NCBI RefSeq assembly: GCF_003570715.1
Contig: NZ_QXXQ01000014.1
Span: forward strand, 44,258 to 108,257
Reading direction: 5' to 3'
Length of the DNA stretch: 64,000 nt
Origin: Gemmobacter lutimaris
GTDB taxonomy: Bacteria > Pseudomonadota > Alphaproteobacteria > Rhodobacterales > Rhodobacteraceae
Positions 35,934 to 45,400 of this stretch are shown piece after piece (the first letter of the stretch is position 1; each line of letters opens with the position of its first letter). The notes beneath the pieces are model-generated. The model saw only the letters and a list, made by a program, of their open reading frames with translations. It was not told the DNA's origin and did not search any database. Position numbers and translations under genes: made by a program.

Positions 35934-36193
35934 CAGATCCACCCCGTGAGGCCGTTGGCGGTGGTGCCGGTGGCCAGTATGCGGGCGGCCATCAGCGGGT
36001 AGGTGCCTGCTGGCAGCGGCCCGGTCGCCTGGGTCACTCCCTCGCGGTTGATCCAGGCCAGCGTGCCTCCGGCATTCAGCGTGAGCGCCCGGATCGGCGT
36101 GACCAGATCGGTGCTGTCCGATGGCGTGACGCTCAGCGAGCCGAGCGCGGGGGCGGTTAGCGGGCGGGTCATGGATTTGAAGGGATCGGGCAT
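35933..36193 (-). CDS. GTA-type head-spike base protein
   Basis: An 86-residue protein resembling the spike base protein family of Rhodobacterales gene transfer agents (Rcc01079 type): MPDPFKSMTRPLTAPA at the start, VTPSDSTDLVTPIRAL in the middle, and AARILATGTTANGLTGW at the end, the last being a hallmark. GAGGAG lies 7 bases before the ATG, which decides against longer frames. First gene of the three-gene spike operon; it should anchor the fibre encoded next. Confidence 0.78.
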   Translation of the reverse strand: MPDPFKSMTRPLTAPALGSLSVTPSDSTDLVTPIRALTLNAGGTLAWINREGVTQATGPLPAGTYPLMAARILATGTTANGLTGWI

Positions 36194-36456
36194 TGAGGGC
36201 TCCTCTGGTGGCAGGTCGACCGGGATTGGGTCGGGAACCGGGCCACCTTGCCGCCAAAGCGTCACCGTCCTCTGAGCAGGCAGCCCGCCACGCCGCATTG
36301 CAGCGCAACAGGCGATCCCTGCCTGGATTCGCGGCATGTGGCTGCGGGACCTTCCGTGCGGCATGGGAGCTTGCGGGGATGCGGCTTTCCCTCCGGTGGG
36401 AAATTGTGCCAAAGGACATGAGAAAGCCGAACAGATCAGGGAATTGCGGACCGCAT
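36194..36456. other. Divergent gap between spike base and pyruvyltransferase genes
   Basis: A 263-base region with no supported gene. It must hold the promoter of the leftward spike operon and probably one for the rightward pyruvyltransferase. TTTCCC and GGGAAA form a short inverted repeat around 36386-36402. No convincing -35/-10 pair could be assigned. Confidence 0.4.
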
Positions 36457-37605
36457 ATGCCGATGAAGGATAAGACTGGATCCGTCGATTTCGAATTCGA
36501 CGAATATGCCTATCTCGAGAACCATCCCGATGTTCTGGCTTCGGTGAGGAATGGCCTTTTTGCCTCTGGACGGCAGCATTTCGAGCGGTTTGGCCACAAG
36601 GAGGGGCGGCGCTGCCACGCGATCGTCTCGGAGGCGCCGCGGGTCTTCGTTGTGGGTGCCTATGGCACCCGCAATGTCGGGGACGAGGCCATCTTCGAAG
36701 GGGCGCGCCGGATCCATGCGAATGCGATCCAGCTTTACATCAATGCGCCGCGCAAGTTTCCGGCGGTCGAGATGTACAGCATGCTGCGCGACGGCAACAA
36801 GTTCCGTGCCGGGGATACGCTGGTCATTGGCGGTGGCGGGCTGCTCTATGATGCGGGGGCTATCGGTATTCTGGTCGATCTGGCCCGCCGTGCGCGTTCG
36901 GCGGGTGCCGCCGTGCGGGTCGAACGCATTGGTTGCGAAGCGGCGCGCCCCGAGTATCACGATGTGATCGCCGGGCTGTTCCGGCTGGCCGACAGCGTGA
37001 CGGTCCGCAGTTCGATCTCGCAGCAGATCGTCCGTGATATCTGCGGCATGGATGTGGAACGACAGGAGGATTTCGCGCTGGAACTGGCGGGCGAGCTTCC
37101 TCCGCGCCCAGAGCGGTCTGCCGGGGTGCCGCGGATCGGTCTGGTCACCGGCGGCGATCACATGGAAGAGATCGGGCCGCTTATGAATCTGGTGCGGGAG
37201 TTCACCTCAGACCGAGCGCCGACCCCGGTCCGCTTCGTGCATATTCCGCATTCCGTGTCCCATGTGGATTTCCGCAATAATGATGAGGTGGTCGGTGCCA
37301 AGATCGCGTCGGGGATCAACGGGTTTCTGGAAGGGCGACATCTGGCATTCTCCAGACAGCCTTTCACCGACGAGCCGCTTGAGGTACTGCGGACCTATGC
37401 CGGTCTGGACGGATTGATCACCCGGCGTTTCCACGGGCTTGTCTTTGCTCATATGATGCAACTGCCGGTGCTCGGCTTGCCGGGCGACGGTGCGAAGAAT
37501 ACCTCATTCATCGAGGATCATCCCCGGGAAGATCAGCTGGCGATCGAAGCTATGCCGCAGATCGGCGAGGGCTTTGCAGCGCTTATGCGCCTCCTGCAGG
37601 CCTGA
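36457..37605 (+). CDS. Polysaccharide pyruvyltransferase
   Basis: Predicted to transfer pyruvate from PEP to a sugar to form a ketal. About 382 residues: one YPDV-type module at the N-terminus (FDEYAYLENHPDVLASVRNG, then HFERFGHKEGRR), followed by a PS_pyruv_trans domain with VGAYGTRNVGDEAIFEGARR, VIGGGGLLYDAG and a C-terminal TRRFHGLVFAHMMQLPV. Several in-frame ATGs exist (36379, 36418, 36457, 36463); 36457 has GCGGA at usable distance, while 36418 has AAAGGA too close. Adds negative charge to the polymer. First gene of the rightward heptose unit. Confidence 0.82.
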   Translation: MPMKDKTGSVDFEFDEYAYLENHPDVLASVRNGLFASGRQHFERFGHKEGRRCHAIVSEAPRVFVVGAYGTRNVGDEAIFEGARRIHANAIQLYINAPRKFPAVEMYSMLRDGNKFRAGDTLVIGGGGLLYDAGAIGILVDLARRARSAGAAVRVERIGCEAARPEYHDVIAGLFRLADSVTVRSSISQQIVRDICGMDVERQEDFALELAGELPPRPERSAGVPRIGLVTGGDHMEEIGPLMNLVREFTSDRAPTPVRFVHIPHSVSHVDFRNNDEVVGAKIASGINGFLEGRHLAFSRQPFTDEPLEVLRTYAGLDGLITRRFHGLVFAHMMQLPVLGLPGDGAKNTSFIEDHPREDQLAIEAMPQIGEGFAALMRLLQA

Positions 37606-37672
37606 TTTTCAGGTCGGGCCGAGCGGGGGCTTCGTCATGCAGCCTAAGCCGTGCCGCAGTGCAGCAAGGCGC

Positions 37673-37701
37673 TTGCAAAACAACCGGGAATCGCGGATGA
37701 T
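37673..37701 (+). promoter_or_regulatory. Candidate promoter before the small repeat protein
   Basis: TTGCAA (37673-37678), 17 bases, GATGAT (37696-37701). The stretch 37690-37760 is unusually AT-rich and includes CATTTTTTTTAAAG. Confidence 0.35.
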
Positions 37702-37769
37702 TTCAGGCGTAGGTGAGTGGTTTCCCATTTTTTTTAAAGAAGATATGAGCAAGATGAGGGAATTGACGC

Positions 37770-38177
37770 ATGCGTTATATTCCGCCTTTGTCCAGCCTGA
37801 CCCGCGATCTTGTTTTTAGCAGCGAGCAGGGCACCCCTTGGGTGCGGATGCGCTATGAGGATTTCGAAAACCTGCTGCGGCAGGTCCTTCAGGCGGTCGA
37901 GATCGACGAGGACTGGTATCGCCGCACCTATCCCGATGTGGAACAGGCGATCCGCGAGGGCGCGCTGTGCAGTGCACATGAACATTTCGTGGCCAGCGGC
38001 TATTTCGAGGGGCGGTTGCCGCAGGCGGTCGAGGTGGATGAGGAATGGTATTTCAAGGCCTATCCTGATATTGCCGAGGCTGTCCGGTCGGGGGCGCTCG
38101 CTTCTGCCCGGCAGCATTTCATAGAATTCGGTTATGCCGAGGGGCGCAGGCCCGGACCTCCGGACCCGGGGGTGTGA
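37770..38177 (+). CDS. Small protein made of two YPDV modules
   Basis: A 135-residue protein consisting mostly of two tandem copies of an approximately 37-residue module: DEDWYRRTYPDVEQAIREG with HFVASGYFEGRLP, then DEEWYFKAYPDIAEAVRSG with HFIEFGYAEGRRP. No signal peptide or enzymatic motif. The same module caps the pyruvyltransferase just upstream and two glycosyltransferases at 3.4-7.6 and 11.8-13.5 kb. GAGGGA lies 8 bases before the ATG. A free-standing module protein could act as an adaptor for module-bearing enzymes; this is inference. Confidence 0.72.
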   Translation: MRYIPPLSSLTRDLVFSSEQGTPWVRMRYEDFENLLRQVLQAVEIDEDWYRRTYPDVEQAIREGALCSAHEHFVASGYFEGRLPQAVEVDEEWYFKAYPDIAEAVRSGALASARQHFIEFGYAEGRRPGPPDPGV

Positions 38178-38209
38178 TGTCCGGGACGTGATTTCTGTAA
38201 TGCGGGGCA

Positions 38210-39646
38210 ATGGTGATACCTACCTTCGACCATGACGTGATCGTCGTCGGCGACGTGATGCTGGATCGGTTCGTCTATGGCAGTTCCGGGCGGCTGTCGC
38301 CCGAAGCGCCGGTGCCGGTGGTGCGCAAGACGCGCGAGACCATGATGGCGGGCGGCGCCGGCAATGTGGCACGCAATATCGCGGCTCTGGGCGGCCGGCC
38401 GGTCCTGTTCGGTCTGGCCGGCTGCGACAGCGCCGGGGATGAACTTGCCCGCGTCATCGGTGCGCCGGCGCGGCTGACGCGCAGCCCCGACTGGAAAACC
38501 ATCGTCAAGCTGCGCGTCATCGCCCAGCAACAGCAGATCGTGCGCATCGACGACGAGGCGCCGCGTCCCGCCACCATGGCCGAGGCCGCGGGGGTGCTGG
38601 AGGGGTTGGCCGAAAGCCTGCCGCGGGCCCGGGCGCTGATCCTGTCGGATTACGGCAAGGGCGTGTTGACGCCCGAGGTCTGCGCCCGGGCGATCACCAT
38701 GGCGCGGGCGGCGGGGGCGCTTTGCGTCGTCGATCCCAAGGGCCGCGATTATGCGCGCTATGCCGGGGCCGATTTTGTGACGCCCAATGCCTCGGAACTG
38801 GCCGAGGTCACCGGCCTGCCCACCGGCACCGATGCCGAGGTCGAGACGGCGGCGCGCGCGCTGCTGGCACGGGTCGACATCGGTGCGGTCATCGCCACCC
38901 GCAGCGAGAAGGGCATGATGCTGATCCCGCGTGTGGGTGAGGTCGCGACCTCGCCGGCTACCGCGCAGGAGGTCTTCGACGTCTCCGGTGCCGGCGATAC
39001 GGTGATCGCCACGCTGGCGCTGGCGCTGGCCGCCGGTCTGCCGGTGCCCCAGGCGATGCATCTGGCCAATCTCGCCGCCGGCATCGTGGTCGCCAAGCTG
39101 GGCACGGCGGTCTGCTCCTTCGCCGAGCTTGACCATGCGCTGCATGCCGAAAGCGGTGGCGGGGGGCTTCTCCGCCCTGCGGCGGCGGCGCAAAGGTTGC
39201 GCGAGTGGCAGGCCGAGGGGCTGCGCGTCGGTTTTGCCAATGGCTGTTTCGACATCCTGCATGCCGGTCATGTTCGCCTGCTGCGCGAGGCGCGGCGTCA
39301 CTGCGACCGGCTGATCGTGGCCCTGAACGACGATGCCAGCGTCAGCCGGCTGAAAGGGCCGGCGCGGCCGATCAACCCGCTGGTGGATCGCGCGGCGGTG
39401 GTCGCGGGTCTTGGGGCGGTGGATGCCGTTACCTGGTTCGGCGAGGATACGCCGCTGGAGTTGATCCTGGCGCTGCGGCCTGACCGGCTGTTCAAGGGAT
39501 CGGATTACACGATCGACAAGGTGGTGGGCGCTCGGGAGATCCACGCCTGGGGCGGCGAGACCGTGCTGCTGGATCTGCTGCCGGGCCGGTCGACCACCGG
39601 CATCGTGGCCCGCGCCGTCGCTGGCACACCAGAAGTCACCCGATGA
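38210..39646 (+). CDS. hldE: Bifunctional heptose-7-phosphate kinase / heptose-1-phosphate adenylyltransferase
   Basis: Makes ADP-D-glycero-beta-D-manno-heptose precursors. In 478 residues, the N-terminal PfkB-type kinase has [27 protein letters not shown] and the catalytic [11 protein letters not shown]. The C-terminal nucleotidyltransferase begins near residue 340 with [18 protein letters not shown] (HxGH motif) and ends with the GRSTTGIV region. It is full length for HldE/RfaE. Its stop overlaps gmhB by ATGA. Heptose from this pathway would serve the GT9 domain encoded at 42.4-46.7 kb. Confidence 0.95.
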   Translation: MVIPTFDHDVIVVGDVMLDRFVYGSSGRLSPEAPVPVVRKTRETMMAGGAGNVARNIAALGGRPVLFGLAGCDSAGDELARVIGAPARLTRSPDWKTIVKLRVIAQQQQIVRIDDEAPRPATMAEAAGVLEGLAESLPRARALILSDYGKGVLTPEVCARAITMARAAGALCVVDPKGRDYARYAGADFVTPNASELAEVTGLPTGTDAEVETAARALLARVDIGAVIATRSEKGMMLIPRVGEVATSPATAQEVFDVSGAGDTVIATLALALAAGLPVPQAMHLANLAAGIVVAKLGTAVCSFAELDHALHAESGGGGLLRPAAAAQRLREWQAEGLRVGFANGCFDILHAGHVRLLREARRHCDRLIVALNDDASVSRLKGPARPINPLVDRAAVVAGLGAVDAVTWFGEDTPLELILALRPDRLFKGSDYTIDKVVGAREIHAWGGETVLLDLLPGRSTTGIVARAVAGTPEVTR

Positions 39647-40164
39647 TCTCCCGGCCCGCGCTGTTCCTTGATCGTGACGGGGTACTGAACCACGATCACG
39701 GCTATGTCGGCACGCTAGATCGTTTCAACTGGATCGAGGGCGCCCCTGAGGCGATCTGCCGTGCCAATGCGGCGGGCTGGCTGGTCTTTGTGGTAACCAA
39801 CCAGTCGGGTATCGCGCGCGGGTTCTTCACCGAAGATCAGTTTCATGCGCTGATGGCCCATGTCCGGGCCGATCTGGCAGCCCGCAGCGGTGGCCGGATC
39901 GACGATATCCGCCATTGTCCCTGGTTGCCCGAGGCACCCTTGCCGGAATGGCGTTGCGACAGTGACTGGCGCAAGCCCGGGCCGGGTATGCTGGTCGATC
40001 TGATGCGACACTGGCCGGTTGATCCCGCCCGCAGCCTGATGATCGGTGACCGGGACAGCGACCTGCGCGCTGCAGCCGCCGTGGGCATCGCGGGGCATCT
40101 GTTCTCGGGTGGCAATTTGGACAGGTTCATCGCGCCGCTGCTGGGGCAGGGGGGGGGATCATGA
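39643..40164 (+). CDS. gmhB: Heptose-1,7-bisphosphate 7-phosphatase
   Basis: HAD-family phosphatase acting between the two HldE reactions. In 173 residues: [16 protein letters not shown] (nucleophile and acid Asp), [11 protein letters not shown] (motif II), WRKPGPGML (Lys motif), [11 protein letters not shown] (metal Asp). The Cys/His metal-binding loop usual in GmhB is present only partly ([23 protein letters not shown]). It is coupled to hldE upstream and to the epimerase-like gene downstream by ATGA overlaps. Confidence 0.92.
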   Translation: MISRPALFLDRDGVLNHDHGYVGTLDRFNWIEGAPEAICRANAAGWLVFVVTNQSGIARGFFTEDQFHALMAHVRADLAARSGGRIDDIRHCPWLPEAPLPEWRCDSDWRKPGPGMLVDLMRHWPVDPARSLMIGDRDSDLRAAAAVGIAGHLFSGGNLDRFIAPLLGQGGGS

Positions 40165-41330
40165 GCCTGTCCGAGCTGCGGGCGGAATATGTTTGGCTCC
40201 GCGACTGGCTGTTTGGTCAGGCGCTGCCGCTCTGGGCCGGAACCGGAACCGACCGGCCGACCGGCGGCTTCTTTGAAAAGCTGACCCCGCAGGGGTTGCC
40301 GCTGGACGATCCGCGCCGCGCCCGTGTGACCGCACGACAGATCTTTTCCTTCGCCACGGCCGGGCAACTGGGCTGGGCCGGCGATGCGGCGGGGATGGTC
40401 GATTACGGTCTGGCCAACCTGTTCCGCCGCCACCTGCCCTCCGAGGGGATCGTGATCCCCACGGTTGCGGCCGATGGCCGGGTGCTGCGCCGCGACTTCG
40501 ATCTGTATGACCATGCCTTCGTGCTCTTTGCCCTCGCGGCGGCGGCCCGGATGCGTGGCGGCGACCCGGCGCTGGCGGCCCGTGCGGCGGCGTTGCGTGC
40601 GGCCATGGCGCCCTGGACCCATCCGCAGCGCGGCTTTGAAGAGGCGGTACCGCGCAGCCTGCCGCTGAAGGCCAATCCGCATATGCATCTCTTCGAGGCG
40701 GCGCTGGCCTGGGAGGAAGTCTCGGACGATCCGGGCTGGTCCGCACTGGCCGACAGCATCGCCGGGCTGTGCCTTGACCGGTTCCTCGATTCGGCGACCG
40801 GCGCGCTGAAGGAACATTTCGATGGCGACTGGCTGGCGCTGCCCGCGCCGCAGGATGTGGTGGAGCCGGGGCACCAGTTCGAATGGGCCTGGCTGCTGCG
40901 GCGCTGGGGGGCAACGCGCAACCGCCCCGAGGCGCTGGCCGCCGCCGCGCGTCTGGCCGAAATCGGCGAGGGGCCGGGTGTCGATCCCGCGCAGGATCTG
41001 GCGATGAACGAGCTGAACGCCGATCTGTCGGTGCGTGACGGGCTGTTCCGGCTCTGGCCGCAGACCGAGCGGGTGAAGGCCCATACCAGCGCCCTGGCCG
41101 CCGCCCCCGACGCGGTGGTGCAGGACCGTGCCGCCGGTCTGGCCGCCCGCGCCGCCCGCGGGCTGCGGCGTTATTTCGACCATCCGGTCCCCGGATCGTG
41201 GTGGGAGCATCTGGGTCGTGACGGCCGCCCGCACGATCCCGAAGAACCCGCCCGTGCCTCAAGCCTCTATCACATCACCTGCGCTATCGGCGAACTGGGC
41301 CAGCAACTTGACCGGCTGAAGACAGCCTGA
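40161..41330 (+). CDS. N-acylglucosamine 2-epimerase family sugar isomerase/epimerase
   Basis: A 389-residue (alpha/alpha)6-barrel protein of the AGE/mannose isomerase family. Landmarks are [71 protein letters not shown] and [15 protein letters not shown]; these include the conserved Arg and His residues of the active site. The family interconverts aldose/ketose or C2 epimers. Locked by ATGA to gmhB in a heptose operon that lacks gmhA, so action on a heptose or mannose precursor is plausible but unproven. Confidence 0.83.
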   Translation: MSLSELRAEYVWLRDWLFGQALPLWAGTGTDRPTGGFFEKLTPQGLPLDDPRRARVTARQIFSFATAGQLGWAGDAAGMVDYGLANLFRRHLPSEGIVIPTVAADGRVLRRDFDLYDHAFVLFALAAAARMRGGDPALAARAAALRAAMAPWTHPQRGFEEAVPRSLPLKANPHMHLFEAALAWEEVSDDPGWSALADSIAGLCLDRFLDSATGALKEHFDGDWLALPAPQDVVEPGHQFEWAWLLRRWGATRNRPEALAAAARLAEIGEGPGVDPAQDLAMNELNADLSVRDGLFRLWPQTERVKAHTSALAAAPDAVVQDRAAGLAARAARGLRRYFDHPVPGSWWEHLGRDGRPHDPEEPARASSLYHITCAIGELGQQLDRLKTA

Positions 41331-41359
41331 TCCGCAAGGGCGCAGCCGGGGCAAGCCGG

Positions 41360-41384
41360 AAAGGGGGCCTGAAGGCCCTCTTTT
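41360..41384. terminator. Bidirectional terminator of heptose and glycosyltransferase operons
   Basis: AAAGGGGGCC, loop TGAA, GGCCCTCTTT with one G-T pair, followed by TTTT-type sequence on the plus strand and TTTCC on the minus strand. It lies between convergent operons. Confidence 0.75.
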
Positions 41385-41415
41385 GCACCGGATCAGGTGG
41401 CAAGGGTGGGCGGCC

Positions 41416-42408
41416 TCATTCGAATGGCATCGCGGACAGGACGTCGGCTGCATAGGCCGCATTGGCCGGGGATTGCCGCTCGCGCATCCCGGCAAAAAGC
41501 TTTTGCCGGGCTTCGCCATCAAGTGCCTGTATCTTCTGCCGCAGGTCTGTCTTGTAGGAAAATTCGGCAATCCCGGTGGGCACCGATCGCAGAAACCGCT
41601 CGACCGCGATTGAAAGCACGACTTCGGGTCGTTCGCGGAACAGGATTTCCCGGTCGATGGAACTGCTATGCACCCGGACAAGGCGACGGGTGCGATGGGC
41701 TAGATATTTTACCAAGGCCCCCGCGAAACTGTCACCGAAAAGTAGGATAGACGGCCCCTCCGGATCGCCCCCTTCCCAGATGCTGACATGCCCGTGATTG
41801 GTGATCCGGTTGTCAAAGCTGCATCTGGCGCGGCTGTCCCGGAGGGTGGCCTGCATGCCGCCGCAGCTGATGGGCGGGTCGAACTTGTTCGACAGATCGC
41901 CTATCATCGTCTCGGACGGATGGAGGGCGAGCTCTTCCTCCGTTATCAGTGTAATTTCTTGCGGGAGTTGCAGGCTTTTGAAGACATGGTTTGCGACGTG
42001 CCAGGCGCCGAGTGCGTTCCAGTGAGTATCGCCCTTGTCATAGAAGGACAGGCGCGCGGCATGCCCCAGAATGAACCGTTCGAGAAACATGCCATGGACC
42101 AGGCCCATGGTTGCTGTCTCGACTTGATGCACCAGGCGCGCCGGGGCTTTCTGCATCTCTGCCGGTACCTTGTCGGGGAGGATGCATTCCTTGTTCGGCG
42201 CGACGATGAACCTGTAATGGATATTGTGCTTGCGCATGAAGGCCCCGCGCAGCGCCAGTTCTTGTGTCCATGCCGTTATTTCAGTGTCGTCCAGCAGCAG
42301 GCGGCCTTCGAACTGATCCCATGTGCGGTTGGTATCGTTGGACAGGAAAAGCCAGCCGTCCTTGCCGATGACAGCCTTGCCGGACATGGTCGGGCCCGCC
42401 TCGGACAT
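41416..42408 (-). CDS. AlgX/AlgJ-like SGNH acyltransferase
   Basis: A 330-residue protein of the alginate O-acetyltransferase-like SGNH group. GKDGWLFLSNDTN near the N-terminus is typical. SFYDKGDTHWNALGAW provides the Asp and His of the triad, and ILLFGDSFAGALV provides the nucleophilic Ser. It would esterify sugar hydroxyls. Unlike AlgX, no signal peptide is visible, so it may act in the cytoplasm on the nascent chain. The ATG at 42408 lies 2 bases after the upstream stop, with GGAAGG 7 bases away. Last gene of a five-gene leftward operon. Confidence 0.8.
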   Translation of the reverse strand: MSEAGPTMSGKAVIGKDGWLFLSNDTNRTWDQFEGRLLLDDTEITAWTQELALRGAFMRKHNIHYRFIVAPNKECILPDKVPAEMQKAPARLVHQVETATMGLVHGMFLERFILGHAARLSFYDKGDTHWNALGAWHVANHVFKSLQLPQEITLITEEELALHPSETMIGDLSNKFDPPISCGGMQATLRDSRARCSFDNRITNHGHVSIWEGGDPEGPSILLFGDSFAGALVKYLAHRTRRLVRVHSSSIDREILFRERPEVVLSIAVERFLRSVPTGIAEFSYKTDLRQKIQALDGEARQKLFAGMRERQSPANAAYAADVLSAMPFE

Positions 42409-42410
42409 CG

Positions 42411-45400
42411 TCAGGCCTTCCGGCGCAGTGCGAGGAAACGCCGGCAGATCCGGTGCACCGTGAAGGGCGTCAGCGAATGCAGGCAGGCCATGGCGCGGTG
42501 GCATTGTTCGGCCATGGCGATGTAGCAGGGTGCGCAGCTCATGTCGCGGCGCAGCGCCACCGCCGAGGGGCCGAGCGGCCCCCATTCCTCCGATGAAACC
42601 AGCGCTGAATGCACCGCCACCGTTGGCACGCCCAGACCCGAGGCGATATGGCTGGGGCCGCTGTTATTGCCGACGAACAGCACGCTTTCGGCCATGATGC
42701 GCGGCACCTCGGACAGTTTCGACCGGCCGACCAGATTGAACACCCGGTCGCGGTCGCGGATATGGCCCAGGACCTCGGCCGCGATCTCCTTCTCGTCGGG
42801 ACCGCCGATCAGCGCGACATTCACGTCGTCCTCCGCCACCAAAAGGTCTATCAGCCGGGCAAAATGCGCTGGCGCCCATTGCCGCAGCGCCGTGCCCGCC
42901 GCCGCATGCACCACCACATAGTCGCGTGCGAAGAGCTCCGCGAATTCCTCGCGCAGCGTTGCTGACAGCGGCGGCAGCCGGTCGAGGGCGGTGGAGATGG
43001 TCTGGCGGTCGGCCGAGAAGGCGGTGCCGATCGCCTCGACTAAGTTCAACAGATCGGTGGCGACATGATTGCGCTTGCGGGTCTGCGGCCGGTCGGTCTC
43101 CCATTCCAGCGCGATGTCGAGCCAAGGGAAGTCCTGCTGCCGATCAAACCCCGCCGTCAGGGGGGCGCCGCTCAGTTGCAGCACATGGCGCGTGTCGCCC
43201 AGCTTGCGCAGATCCACTGCCAGATCGAAGCGCCGCGCTGTCAGATCGGCCTCCAGCGCGGCATAATCAGCCTTGGTCAACTTCTTGCGTCCGAGGCCCG
43301 AGCGCGCATCGAAGAATTCGAAGGGGATCAACTCGTCGATGGCGGTTTCCATGCTGGCGATGCCCATGGCGGACCGGCCGACTAGCGCGGTCAGATGCGC
43401 CTGCGGGAACAGCTCTTTCAGCCGCCGGAAGGCGGGCAGCGAGGTGACCAGATCGCCGATATGATCCAGCTTCACCGCAAGGATGCGCCGGATTTCAGTG
43501 CGCGCGCCCAAAGGATGCCCGGCATAGACCTCGCGCAGCGGCTCTTCCTCGGGGGCGTAATCGTCGGCCTCGCTGCTGATCGCGGGATTGAGATAGGGAT
43601 CCCCCGCAAGGCAGAGATCTCCCCAGGTTTTCAGAAAGCCCGCGCGGTCGAAGTCGTCCTTCAGATGGGCCCTGCTGGCCAGCTCGTAATGGATCAGCCG
43701 CGTATGTGGGGTATAGACCACCGACAGGCCGGCGCGGTTCAGGCGCAGGCAGAAATCGAGATCGTTGTTCACCACGCTATGAGTCTCGTCGAAGCCATTC
43801 ACCGCCTCGAAAACCGCGCGCCGCATCATCATGCAGGCGCCGGTGACGCAAAGCAGGTTGCGCTGGCTGAGCGCGAGGCCAAAATAGCAGGGATCATCGG
43901 CTTCGGCAAAGCGGAAGGCATGGCGCGCGCTGCCCGGCATGGCGCGGGACAGGAACATGCCAGCATGCTGCACCTTGCCATCGGGATACAGCAACTGCGG
44001 CCCCACCACACCGACCTCGGGGCGCGCGGCCTCAGCCATCAGTACCGCCAGCCAGTCGGGGCTCAGCACCTCTATATCGTCGTTGAGAAACAGCAGATAA
44101 TCGCCGCTGGCCGCCGCCGCGCCTAGATTGTTCAGCCGTGACCAGTTGAAGGCTTCGTCCACCTCGACCACTACATCGGCATGATCGCAGAACCATGCCT
44201 TCCAAGCCCGGCCCTCGGGCGTGATGCTGCGGCGGCGGATATTGTCGACCACCACGATCTCGCAGTCGGCGTCTGGCGAATGGTGGCGGATGCTGTCGAT
44301 GCAGCGCCGGATGTGATCTTTCGATCCTATCGTTGGAATGATGATCGACACCTTGCCGGACGGTGCTTGGCGTTCCACACGGTGCAGGAAGGGGACGGCG
44401 CCGGGCAGTACGCGGGCAGTGGCGCTCAGGCTCTTCAGATGTGCTTGCAGTGCGCGGCGTTCAGTTGCCGGGGTCTCGGCCCGGCCGGCGGCCTCCAGCA
44501 TCAGCCCGGGCGCATGGCGGATCGCCGCCGCCCCGGCCGCTGCAGTCAGCCGCAACACCAAGGCATAATCGCCCTCCGTCGCCAGATCCTCCAGCGTCAG
44601 GCCGGCACGCGCCATCAGCGCTGCAGAGGCCAGCCAAGCGCGACCGATATAGTTTTGTGCCAGCAGCAGGTCGGGCGACCAGGCAGGCTTGAAATAGGCG
44701 GCGACCGATCCGGACGCTAGCGGATCGGCGCGGCGATCGTCGGCGTAGATGAAATCCGCCGTCCCGCCGGCATCGCCGGCGGCCAATAGCGGCGCCAGCA
44801 GCCCGTCGGCCGCCAGGATGTCGCCAGGGCGCAGCCGCATCGCATGGCTGCCTGCCCCGGCGGCCTCCGCCAGTTGGGCAACCCGGCCCTTGAGCTCGGG
44901 CAGGGCCTGTTCCAGTCTGGCCAGCAGCGCCGCAACATCCTGCCCCCGCGCCGGGGCCAGCCAGAGCCGCCAGTGTGACCAGGCCTGCCGCAGCAGGCTG
45001 CGCAGGCTGTCCTCCATCCGGTCCCGCAGTTTCGCCTTGCCGTCCAGCGGCATCACGATGTCGCACAGCGGCAGCGCACCGCGCGTGGTCAGGATGTCCA
45101 GCCCGGTTACTACCTCAGAGAAGGGCAGCTTCCGCCGCAGGGCCTGGGGTCCGCTGGTGCTGTCGCCCTCCTTGCGGATGTCGATGGTGAAGCGCGATTC
45201 CAGTGTTTCGGCCTGGCGGTCGGTCACCACGATGCGGCATTCGGACCGGCCGTCCTTCAGCACCCGCGCCGGCACCGACAGGGCAAAACCGGCCAGCAGC
45301 GTATCGGGGAAATCGAAGAAGATTTCCGGCAGTTCCTCGCGCCGGATGCCAATATAGGCAAGGCCTAGCGAGGTGCCGTCCAGAAAGATCTCGATCTGCC

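Noticed and set aside
33042..36193. Complete prophage
   Set aside because: Only fibre/spike-type genes are present; no terminase, portal, capsid, tail tube, lysis or integrase gene in the surrounding sequence.
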